Source: Bilabrum cf. latius (Eukaryota; Bigyra: Bicosoecida; Bigyra; Bicosoecida). From it: DNA of 64,000 nt. Location of the stretch: NCBI GenBank assembly GCA_965178125.1, contig OZ237771.1:372001-436000 (forward strand), written 5' to 3'. The notes under the pieces were generated by a model. It did no database searches. It saw only the letters and a program-made list of their open reading frames with translations, and was not told where the DNA came from. Both the position numbers and the translations under genes were made by a program. Positions 11,269-21,467 of this stretch are shown piece by piece; the first letter of the stretch is position 1, and the number at the start of each line of letters is the position of its first letter.

Positions 11269-12370
11269 TGAATTGTTACCTTTTGCCTGTATGCGATCCG
11301 GATAGGCTCCTGCTACCCCTACTAGACTAACAGCTTGCAAAGGCATTGTTGGTCAAGAAAATCTGGATAAAAATGCATCATGAGAGTCATCATGTCATGG
11401 TCGATACGGTACACGCCACAATTCCAAAGTGGGGGGGGGGGGGGGGCGGCGTCGACCCCCTAGATCTATCCATTGGCCGTACCTCCCCCCCCAATGAATC
11501 TGAATTAAATGGATCACACCAATTGACCTATCTCGTCATCAGCGCAAAATCAGACCTTTCCACAGACCCCCGGACTGTCAGGGGCTCAAAATCCACTGAT
11601 GGTCCGGGGACCCCTCAGGTCCCCTGTCCGGGGGCCAAAAGTAAAACCCTGAATGGTAAGGTGTCTGGAACTTCCAAACACAAGAGGGAAAGGACCTAAG
11701 CCCGCCACCTATGAGTTTGGAGATGGGAGCGGGTGGCGGGCTGGGTAGCGGGAGTGGAGAGCTGCCGTCGCGTGCCGGCCCGGGGGGTCGCAGCCTGGCG
11801 CCAGCGATGTCGATGGTCGCAAGCAGCAGAGTGTCAGGCACAATGGGCGCACCCGCCGCGATGGAGGCCAAACAGAGTTAGGCGATGCATCCCAGCAGTT
11901 GACTGCAACTGGCTGCCGCCGTGGTGTTGTGTGCTGCTGCAGCCGGGGTGCTGGAAGTGTCAGCTTGCAGTTGACAGCGCGATGTGTGAGCTCACGAGGT
12001 ACAGAGTGCCTGCCGGCGGTCAGCGGCAGCGGCGGCGAAGGAACATGTTTTGAAAGGCCCTATAGAGATGATTGTGGCAGTGTCCCGCCCTCTCCCTGAA
12101 GCCTGGATCGCTTCCGCGCTCGGGATTCAGCAGCGGCAGGGGTAAGGGAGGGCGAGCCGGCCGCTTGGAGCCCTCCCTCCCCAATCAAAGCAGCAGCGCA
12201 CGCAATCCGATCGAATCGATAGCTATCCGGATGTCATACCTTGAGTCCGAAAACCTGCTTTCAAATGTGATTTCGAGCGCTTTTGAGTTGATATCAGATA
12301 CGCCTCCTCGAGCGTTCGCCGACAACCCACGGTCAATTTTAGAAGGAAAAAGAGTGATTTGAACGTGCAC
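11269..12370. other. Intergenic region with a poly-G run
   Basis: About 1.1 kb between two minus-strand genes (9946-11268 downstream, 12371-15616 upstream). It holds a G-run of about 17-18 nt near 11430-11450 and CCCCGGAC/GTCCGGGG-type repeats between 11560 and 11640. A 63-codon forward ORF is listed separately. I see no conserved protein or RNA gene. Confidence 0.5.
11711..11902 (+). CDS. Small ORF, 63 codons, possible gene fragment
   Basis: ATG at 11711, in-frame TAG at 11879-11881, TGA at 11900-11902. The product is Gly/Ser/Ala/Met-rich (for example SLAPAMSMVASSRVSGTMG). Its codon use resembles the GC-rich exons of neighbouring genes more than the surrounding AT-rich spacer, so it may be a real micro-gene, a 3' exon or a displaced fragment. 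No family recognised. Confidence 0.25.
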
Positions 12371-15300
12371 TCAACTAGACCCGCTACTACCCCTGGAAGA
12401 GCGACGGTGCAGCTTGCGCCTAGACTTCCTCGGTTCACCTGCCCCTGCCCCTGCCATTGCACTGCCGTGCGATGCAACCTGATACTGCGCGGATGGTTCC
12501 CTGCTCCCCCCGCTCCCACGAGGCGGCGCCTTCCCCGCACCTACCCCTGCCGCAGCCCCGGGCCGCAGCCCCCACCCCCCGGCCCGCCCAAGCAAGGACA
12601 GCGACCCGAGCTGGCCCATCCCCGCACTCGTCACACCAACGCTCGTCACACCCACACCCCTGACCCTGGCTCCCGCCTTGGCCGCCATCGCCAGTCGACG
12701 GGCGGCCGCCCGCTTGGCCAGCGCCGGGTTGCCACCGTGCCGCCTCCCACTCAGGTCCAAAAGCGAAGAAGAAGATGACCCGCCGGGCGTGGCTGTCTCG
12801 ATTACCACCAGGTCTGAGGGCGCGGAAGCAGCCACGGGTGGATTGGGGTGTGACGAGTGCGACGCACCGCCGGCCTCCTTCCCGCGATGCTCCCGGCCGG
12901 TGTCGCGACGAGGACCGCGCCGAGCCGCCGGTGATTTCGACTCCGAGTCGCTTCCTTCAGCCCCAAGTGGGGGTGGAGATAGGCCCCTAGGTAGCTGGGG
13001 GTCGCCCAGCGATAGCCCCAGAAGCATGCTGCCCTCACTCGTCACACCACCATCCCCCGCATCCGTTGCAGCATTGAGCCTGCCCAGCCGCGCCGACCAC
13101 CCAGCCCCCCCACGCGAAGCACTCGTCACACTGCGGCCCGCCAAACCTGGGCTCATGCCGGCAGCGGGAGAGCCCATCGTCACGCCGTCAGCCTCTGCCG
13201 GCACGCCAGCGTACGGCGAACCGAACGATGCGTCGTACGGCGACCCAGCCCGCCGGCGATTCCGTCGTACGCTATCCGAGTCGGACTCGTGACCCCCCCT
13301 ACCGCCCCCTCGCGGAGATCCGGGACCCCTACCCCACAGTGGGGACACAGCAGTCCCCGACGGTGACTCGTACCCCGCATGCAGTGCATCGCCAGGGTGC
13401 ACCGCACTGTGGCGACGGGCTGCCGTGCCGTCGCCGGGTGCTCCGATCATGCCAGGGGGTTGCCTGCCTGTGAGCAAGTTGATGACCCGGCCATCGTGAC
13501 CCGCTGACGTGGTGGGCGCGATGGTGGCGCGCACCAGCCCTCCGCCGCTGTTTGCACCAGGCGTGCTTGAAGACGATGCGCTGCCGTGCAATGCACTCGT
13601 ACCTTGCTTCTGCCGGTCCTGCTGCGAGGGCCGGCCAGCACCCGAGTCGTCGCTGCCTGACGACGAATCGCTCGCGCTATGTGACGAGTGCGTCCAGCCA
13701 CGATTCCGAAGCAGGGGTGACCCGTCTGGCGGCACAGCCTCTGTCGTATTCCGTGCATTGGTGCCACTGACGTCATTTCTAACATCACCACCTTGACCCG
13801 TGACCCCACGCGCGTGCTGTGCACCGCCATTGTCATCTTCATCTTCGAATGCGTTGTACGCATCCCGCATGGTGGAGTCCACCGGTGGATCCCTCGCCCT
13901 CAGGCCGTCCACCCGTCGGTGGAATGACTCCAGCTCGGAAGGGGTAGGGGAGGGGGGCGATGGCCGTCCACTCCCATTTCCACTCCCGCTCCCTGCCATA
14001 CCTCTCTATCCGACCCCCACCGCGTCGACGACATCGACATCCTTGGTCCCAGCGCAAGAGCCAGAGGCAGCATGGCCCCCCGTGCCATGCCCCCCCGCAG
14101 CCCCTTCACCCCTATCATCATCATTGACCATGCCTGCCTGCCCTGCTTCGTGTTTTCCGACTCCCTTGCTCCCTAGTGAAGGTTCCCTGGTCCCCAGCAG
14201 CGAAGCTTCGTTGTCGACATCACCCACTTCCCCCCCCCAGGGAGCAACAAGCATATCACTCCAGTGCAGTGCACCCAGCGCCCTGTCCACTACATAGGCG
14301 CAAGGAGCAGCAGACATCACTACACCACTGGCGTGCTTTATGGCTCCGGATCGCATCCGTCGCTCCCTCCCGCGCGCCGCCGCCGCGAGCTGCAGCAAAT
14401 CCCGGGGCGCCACACTCGTCACGGCAGCATCCCCCCCAGCCAGCGCCACCACGTCACACGCAAGGGAAGTGCAGTCTCCTGCAGACGATGCTGCCCTCTG
14501 CCCCTCATCACTCGTCACACCGTGTCTAGGGTCCCCAACGCAGGCCACGGCACTAGCCCCAGTTGTCAGCGCCAGGCGCGCTGCCTCGGCGTGCGACACT
14601 GCCTCACTCGTCACACCTCCCGACTACCCCAGCCGCAGCCTGTGAGACATCCCCGCACGCGTACTGCTCTAGCCCGCGCCGTGTCCTGATTTGCTCCCTG
14701 AGGTGGCCCTCGCCCAAGCATCCAGCGCGGCGTTCAAGATCGAGCCTTCGCGAGCCTTGTCCAGCAGGCCGTCCCCAGCACCTCCATGCAATGCACTTGT
14801 ACCGTCCCCGGCAGCAGGCTCATCCCTGGAGGGGCGGCCTCGACGGCGCTTGCGACCGGCGAGCGACGGCTTTCCGTGGTGTGACGAGTGCAGTTCGAGA
14901 TCAAGACGAGCGCAGAGCTGCAAAGCCGGCAGCTGTAAGTGTTGCGATGTCCCGTCCTGGGTCCCGGTTGCAACCTAGCCACCGGTTGCAACCTAGCCAC
15001 CGCTGCTCCCACCGGTGTGGCAGAGCCATATGCCACCCTCGCTGGCACCTGCCGCCGTTGTACCTTCGCCGGATTCAATCGTCACACACGTATCGTCACT
15101 TCCCCAAGGCGTCCTCGCGGCAAGCGAGTTTGGATCGATGCTCCCACCGGCCCCGCGCGGTCCCGCGTGTGCCCTGGCCCCGCCCTCTGCCACCAGCACG
15201 GCCCTGGGGCATGGTGACCCGCCGCGAGCGGCCACCTCGGATGCAAGTGTGACGAGTGAGACGGGGCGCTACTGCAGCGCCCGCTGCATCCCCGGGTTGC

Positions 15301-15616
15301 TCATCTCGCAGCTTAGGCGAGCATCGAGCAGCTGCTCCAGCTGGTCCAACTCCTCGGCGAGGCCTTTCGAACTGGTCGCAACTCCGTCGGCGATCGCAGC
15401 AGCGCGTTCGTACCGAGCAACGGACGCACGGACATGTTTCGGCGGGCGGGCCTAGCTGCTAGTGTGACGAGTTCCGCTGGCCCCTACGCTCTGGCTCCCA
15501 TCGGCCGTCCGTCGTCGTCGAGCCGGAGAGGGTGTGGCAGCTGGATCCAACTGTGACTGCGCCCCAGCAGCACGCGAGCTCAGGGCCAGTTTTGAGGGCC
15601 TACTGCTGGTGATCAT
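12371..15616 (-). CDS. Large low-complexity protein, unknown function
   Basis: Single frame of 1081 residues from ATG 15616 to TGA 12373-12371, open only with seven TAGs as Gln (15454-15452, near 15277, 14995-14993, near 14977, 14671-14669, near 14629, 14008-14006). A short coiled coil near residues 80-115 (LAEELDQLEQLLDARLSCEM) is the only ordered-looking part. The rest is Gly/Ser/Ala/Pro-rich, and the tail is basic (RKSRRKLHRRSSRGSSGSS). Two tandem copies of GGTGGCTAGGTTGCAACC give the repeat GGQVAT with UAG in each copy. The dispersed motif GTGTGACGAGTG or its complement occurs about ten times. A spliced 5' exon further upstream (to about 15800) is possible. Function unknown; scaffold or nuclear protein are guesses. 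Confidence 0.55.
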
Positions 15617-15775
15617 AGAGGGGAAAGGGTTCTGCAACAGCGCAGGCTAGCACTCGGCAGAATGGCTGCGGGGCAAGTTGAGGAGAAGCACCAAAACCAG
15701 TTGCATTCACATGCATGCTGAAGCGCCGCTGCCAAGTTACCTGCAAACTCACAGACCAAAGTTTTTGCTATTGTG

Positions 15776-15983
15776 ATGGGCAAATACGCCGGACTGGGAC
15801 AGAACTCTAAGCAGATCATCAAGCTACCCCGCTTCGTCGTCAGATTGGCACAGTAAGCTGCAAATAGACTCTATACTGGCTCTTCCACTTGTACCAGCCC
15901 CTATTAATGCATCGGCGATTGTCTACAAGCTAATATTCAGGCGGCTGCTATTCAGATTCATCGCCAACCGGCCACTACAATGA
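15776..15983 (+). CDS. Tiny spliced ORF, 39 residues, doubtful
   Basis: Exon 15776-15852 encodes MGKYAGLGQNSKQIIKLPRF and a further six residues. A GTAAGC donor and an acceptor at 15940 give a phase-2 splice and a short basic tail ending at TGA 15981-15983. It starts 159 bp from the divergent gene at 15616. A one-base shift at the splice would instead join it to the ORF at 15980 and give an 80-residue protein, which looks more natural. No family recognised. Confidence 0.3.
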
Positions 15984-16157
15984 ATGTTGATCCTGCAATG
16001 GTCCTGATCAACGCATTGTTTGGTACGTATTCCCCAAGATCTTGCACAAGACGTAAGACAGATGTCAGCTCTATGAATCAGTGAAAACAACTACGACGGG
16101 CGACCGTATGAGTATTGGGAGCGCCTAATTCGCGGGATCCGTGATGAATGCGATTAA
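15980..16157 (+). CDS. Small spliced ORF ending YEYWERLIRGIRDECD
   Basis: ATG at 15980, exon 15980-16026, GT-AG intron of 55 nt, exon 16082-16157, TAA stop at 16155-16157. The product is 40 residues: MNVDPAMVLINALFGTENNY and then a charged aromatic stretch. The intron phases agree and the frame is open upstream to the acceptor at 15940, so it is probably the 3' part of a slightly longer protein. If real it is one of few genes here ending in TAA. Confidence 0.35.
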
Positions 16158-16237
16158 GCAGGAAGCTCCTTGTAGTACACGTTACTAAATGTCGAAGGCA
16201 ACTCCGCCACAAATTGAACCGTTTAGAGTCTCCTATC

Positions 16238-18024
16238 ATGCAGATAGCTCCCATCGTATCAAGCGTACTAATAATATCATGTGCGTTTGCCAAGATGTCC
16301 GTCGATCCTGACCGAAACCAGTTCGTTGATAGCGAGACAGGCCAGTATGTGCTGTTTCACGGTACAGCAGTTGAAAATGCCGCTGCCCCCGCGTACTTGG
16401 CTGATCAGCAGCTGGATATGATGAAAAAATGGGGATTTAACGTTCTCAGGGTCGGCTTTCACTGGCATTTGTACGAGACAGCCCCTGGTGTCTGGAATGA
16501 AACATACTTGGAGCAGGTTGCAGACCTCGTGAAACGCGTGGGAGAGCGCGATATGCTCGTTTTTCTCGACATGCACCAGGATTCATGGTCACCATTGTAC
16601 TGCGACGGGCACGGCATCCCATGGTTCTACGCTACGCCGTCAAACGACAGCGTGTACTGGGCCCCGAGCGGCAACCTAACTTTCCCGTGGCCCATCGCGG
16701 AGCCAGCGTACGCGAACCCACCCGACTGCTACGATGAGGCAGGTCACTGGTGCCGCGTGTCTGACTGCAGCAACGTGTCGAGCAGCATATTCAGCTGGGC
16801 GGGCACATACGCCACCGCGGCCCTCTCCTCCGGCGCCCAGCGCCTGTACTCGGATCACGCCGTCACGCAGGCATTCCTCGAGTTCTGGACGCGGGTCGCG
16901 AAGCGATTCCGGCAGCCCGACGTCGCCCCCCACATCCTCGCATACGAGCTCATCAACGAGCCGTGGCTCGGGGACATTTACGCGAACGTCTCGCTCCTAA
17001 TCCCGGGAGAGGCGGACAAGACCAACCTGCAGCCATTCTACGACACAGTGTCGGAGTCACTCCGAGAAACTGACCCCGACACAATATTGTTCTTTGAGCC
17101 CGCCACGGGCGGCAACATCCTGGACGCTCCCCCCGCAGGGCTGTCCCACCCGCCTGGAGGCATGGAGCATGCAGGCAAGAGCGCACTGAGCTACCACATC
17201 TACTGCCTTCTACTTGAGGCAGACATGCCAGTGAATCCCGTGAGTTGTAGATTGGTTACATTGCTCTGGATTTTGCACGGCTGTGCTCATACATATTCAG
17301 GGCCAGCCGGCCGGTTATAGTGCATGTTCCGGCCCCAGACCCATCCGCACTCGTCATCTTCTCATGCCCCCGCTCCCCACCGCAGCACCCAGGGAACAGC
17401 TCCACGGCGTGGCTGGAGTACGAAGCATGCGAATGGGGGAACAACATCCAGTTCAATGTCCGGCACAAGGACGTCAAGAAGCTTCGAGTGGCCGGTTTCC
17501 TTTCGGAGTTCGGTGCGGTGCGCGAGGCACCGCAGACCATCGACGTCCTCAGGTACACCACCCAGGCCATGGACGATCAGCTGACCAGCTGGGCCTACTG
17601 GCTCATCACGCCGTCCATGAACTCGTCACACCCCAACTGGGAGCCCAAATGGCTCTCGCGCACATACCCCCGCCGCAGCCCCGGCCCGCTCGTGGCGGTG
17701 AACTTCAACGATTCCACCGGGCACTTCAACTGCACCTTCCAGCCTAGTTCCTAGGCTAACATTGAAACCAGTGGCGACGGCGATTCATCTTCTGCTCTAG
17801 TTCGTGAGCTTGAGCTGTACGGCTCGAGCGAGTTCTACTATCCCCACGGGATTCAGTGGTCTGTCTCGCCCGCCGGTGCTCTGTCTATGGCCAGGCCATT
17901 CAATGCCAGCACGGGTTTGGCCACCTTCGCGCTTAAGGAAGGTGTGACGAGTGATGTCACGCTGACGGTGTGGCCGGCAGCCAGCTCGGCCGGTCGGGAC
18001 TACGAAAAGAAGCGGCGCAGCTGA
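16238..18024 (+). CDS. GH5 endoglycosylceramidase-like glycosidase, secreted
   Basis: Exons 16238-17239 and 17386-18024; 146-nt intron, phase 0 (ADMPVNP joins HPGNSS). 546 residues. It starts with a signal peptide (MQIAPIVSSVLIISCAFA). The (beta/alpha)8 barrel has FLDMHQDSWSPLYCDGHGIP, close to the DMHQD...GxG region of endoglycosylceramidases, the general acid/base Glu in LINEPWLGD (about residue 240) and the nucleophile Glu in FLSEFGA (about residue 373). A C-terminal beta domain follows, where a TAG at 17752-17754 is read through to TGA 18022-18024. An upstream ATG at 16148 is in frame but would bury the signal peptide. Family role: hydrolysis of the glycan-ceramide linkage of glycosphingolipids; specificity here is inferred. 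Confidence 0.85.
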
Positions 18025-18369
18025 AGATGATCGGAGAGCAGCTGGTCGGCTTGATTGAAAGGGGCTGGGGGGTCTCTAGTGCCTCGGTGCCCTCGGGATC
18101 CCCACCTTATTGCTTGGAGTACGTGTCTGCTTGCGCAAATCAAAAATTGAATTGTTGCTTTTGAATGAAGATGAAGATTATAATGGCAACCTGCCACTTC
18201 CGGTGTGGCTGGAACGCTGTCGCTGTCGAGCTATTCCCGCCTGTAGTTCGACCGGATCATGTCCGGTGGATTCTAGGATCTTGGCCTCTTGCCAGAACTC
18301 GTACGGGCGACATAGGATCTGGGATGGCTGTGAGAATAGTGGGTTGATTCTGCACCACGAGTGATTACG
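18025..18369. other. Intergenic spacer upstream of DDX1
   Basis: 345 bp of mixed composition between the GH5 stop and the DDX1 ATG. I see no ORF with conserved text, no tRNA-like cloverleaf and no clear TATA box. It probably holds the 3' UTR of the first gene and the promoter of DDX1. Confidence 0.5.
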
Positions 18370-21258
18370 ATGTTTTCCTATCTTGCATCTATCGAGCGTA
18401 GAATCACCTCGCGCAGGCTTCCAGCAGACGTCCAGGACGAAGCTATCCCCTTAATCATGGGAGGTGGAGATGTTCTCGTGGCTGCAGAGACGGGGAGCGG
18501 CAAGACTGGCGCTTTTGCACTGCCCGCTATCCATTTGGCTCATGAAATCAGACGCACGGCGAGGGACCGGGCACGAAAACCAAAAGAACTCCCTGCTGAA
18601 ATAAAGGCAGATGAGCCTAAGCCTGCTGCAGCCTCAGCCTCACCGGGCCGTGCCGACGACATGAGCTCAAAGCTTCGTCTCTCCCCAGATGACCGTAGCC
18701 CTCTGCTCGCCATCGATCCGTCAGGCCGAGTGTGCCAGTGCAGGCATCCCCACAACTGGGGCGGGGCCCGCTCCCAAGCAGGCCTGCGATGGGGCAAGGT
18801 CTATTTCGAGGCCAAGGTGGAAGACGAGGGGCTGGCTCGGGTGGGGTGGAGCACGGCAGCAGGATCGCTCGATCTGGGCACAGACAGGGCGGGGTGGGGT
18901 TTCGGGGGGACGGGGAAGAAGAGCCACGGGCGCCGGTTTGATGCGTACGGAACCGCCTACGGCCTTGGGGACGTCATCGGGTGCCTGTTGGACGTGAGAC
19001 AAGACGGATCCGGCGGCAGCGTCTCATTCAGTCGCAACGGGGAGTGCTTCGGGGAGGCATTTTCACTCCCCCAAGGGACGGGCGTGCTGTATCCTACAGT
19101 GTGCATGAAGAACGCGCAGCTGAAACTGTCGTTCGGCGGTCCGTAGGGCGGAGCTTTGGCGCATGAGCAGGCAGCGAGGGACATGGGGTATGTTCCGCTC
19201 GGGGACCCGGAATCGATGCGCGGCACCGCTGCGGAACTATCCGCGAGCCGCCCATCGGGTGCCGGCGCTGCCCATGGGGGCAAATCAGCCGGTGGAGGCG
19301 CCGCCTCTGGTTCTCTGCAGAGGTCCCCACTCGTGCTGATCCTCGAGCCGTCCAAGGACTTGGCAGAGCAGACGTACCGGGTGTGCCAGCAGCTGGCAGC
19401 TCATGTCAGCGACCCGCCCGTGCGATCTGTGCTTGCAGTTGGCGGCGGAGACACGAAGGCAGTGACCCGGAGCCTGAGGGAGGGGGTGGAGATTGTGGTG
19501 GGCACGCTTGGCAAACTCATGGATCTTGTCGGTGCGGGGCGGTCTGGCCGGCGGGGGGGTGGGGAGGGGAGAGGCGGCGGGGGCAGTAAGGGGGGTGGTG
19601 CCCCCCTGCTGGATCTGAGCGCCATTCGGGTGTTTGTCCTGGATGAGGCGGACAGGCTGTTCGGAGATTCGGAGGCGTCCGAGCAGGTGAGCCAGCTGTT
19701 CGATCGCATGGACAAGGGGGTGAGAACAGAGGGGGGTGCCAAGGAACGGCTGCAGGTCTGTTTCTTCAGCGCGACTCTGCATGCGCCCACCGTGCGTGAG
19801 GCAGCAGACAGCATGTGCCAGAACCCCGTGTGGGTAGATCTCAAGGGAAAAGATGCGGTCCCAGACACGGTGCACCACGTGGTTGTGCCTGTGGATCCGT
19901 ACATGGACTAGGGTTGGGCGAGACCCGATCACCAGGTCGTCACGGATGCGATGCACCGCCGTGACAAGGTGCGAGGTCGTTCTGGTGACTCCAAACTGAC
20001 GCCGGAAGAGGCCAGCGAAGGGCTCAAGCGGCTCAAGCCGGCCATGCTGGTGAGCCTGCTGGACCAGTTCAGCATGCCGCAGTGCATCGTGTTCTGCAGG
20101 ACGAATCTGGATTGCAGCAACCTGGAGAAATACCTCGTCGGGGCCTCTGGGGGCCGCAAGTTTCGGGGGCAGCAGGAGAAGGGTGCGGAAGGCAGGTACA
20201 GCTGCGCCGTTGTGGGCGGGAGGCGCTCCACGTCAGAGCGGCGCAAGGCGTTAGAGGCCTTCCGCAGCGGTGACGTCAGAGTGCTGATCTGCACGGACGC
20301 GGCAGCTCGTGGGATTGATGTCAAAGAGCTCCCCTTCATGGTGAACATGACTCTGCCGGATGAACCGGAGAACTACATTCACCGGATCGGCAGGGTGGGC
20401 CGCGCCGATCGCATGGGTCTTGCCATCAGTCTCGTATCGGCGGGTCCGCCCGAGAAGGTGTGGTTCTTCAAGGACAGGAAAGAAGACTACACAAACACGA
20501 AGCTCTGGCACAAGGGGGGTGGTGCCATCTGGTATGACGAGTGCAGGTGCCTGCGGGCAATCGAGCGCAGGATCGATTCCGGGAGGGCCGAAGAGGAGCC
20601 CGAAGCCGAGCTGAAGCACGGTGTGAAGGGAGGGGCAGGGGAGGGGGCCGCGTCATCGTCATCATCGCCGTCATCGTCATCGGCGGCAGCAGCTGCAGCA
20701 GGAACAGCAGCAGAGCCCATCCCCCGTATGCCTGGCAGGCCAAGCGGGGCACATGTCCACAGCGGCGGGGCAGTATTTTCCTCCTACAAATACACCCCAC
20801 CTCCGCACTTGCTCGCAGGGGGGTAGTACGGCGAGGAGAAAGCAGTGCAGGAAGGCCCCTCCACCCACGTGCTCTCCATCCAGGAGCAGGTGCAGTGCCT
20901 TGCGGGGATGGAGGTGCAGTCGCAGCTGTCCTACTTGGCCCTGTCCCGGTTTGTTCCCTCCAGGGAACAAGAGCCCCCGGAGCTCGTGTCGGAGGTGGTG
21001 GTGGGTGGACATGACCCTGGTGCAGCGCATGGGGGTGCGGGGACGGCCGGAGCCGCTGCTGTCAGCCAAACCGGTTCGTTCGGGGTAATTTCCAGCCGCG
21101 GTGGGGGTGCATTGCATGTCGGTGCACCGGCGTGGATGGGTGGCCGCGGGGCACTGGCGGGTGCGCCCGTTGGCGTTGAGGGCTTGGGGACCTACTCGAT
21201 CGCTGCTTCAGAGGGTGGGCCGAGGTAGGCCAAGCGAGCCAAGGTCGGGTACGATTGA
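18370..21258 (+). CDS. DDX1: ATP-dependent RNA helicase DDX1
   Basis: Single exon, 962 residues. Helicase core: Q-like region PADVQDEAIPLIMGGGDVLV, motif I AAETGSGKTGAF (about residue 40), then the DDX1-specific SPRY domain inserted between motif I and Ia (about 118-257: GLRWGKVYFEAKVEDEG...), EPSKDLAEQT, DEAD box VFVLDEADRLF (about 424), FFSATLH, IVFCRT, ICTDAAARGID and HRIGRVGRADRMG (about 670). The segment VPDTVHHVVVPV also matches human DDX1. TAGs at 19144-19146, 19909-19911, 20824-20826 and 21226-21228 fall inside conserved architecture. The last leads to a short basic tail and TGA 21256-21258. DDX1 acts in tRNA ligase complexes, RNA/DNA hybrid resolution and RNA processing. The C terminus has a Ser/Ala-rich insertion near 20640-20720. 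Confidence 0.95.
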
Positions 21259-21467
21259 TATAACATATCACAAGAATCTGTGAATCTAGCTGGGTTACAG
21301 ACGCTGTGCATGTTTGCAAATTTCCGGCATGGGGCCGCGGTTCCGGTTTAGTACTCGCTGTTCAAGAACGACAACAAAACACATCAATATTAGACAAATT
21401 CTGACATTGACGCCTTTCAGTTGTGATCTAATTGGACATCTTACGTAGACATTCAATTCTACTCGGA

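Noticed and set aside
11429-11448. Poly-G run taken as a telomere or assembly gap
   Set aside because: Too short and single; flanked by ordinary unique sequence.
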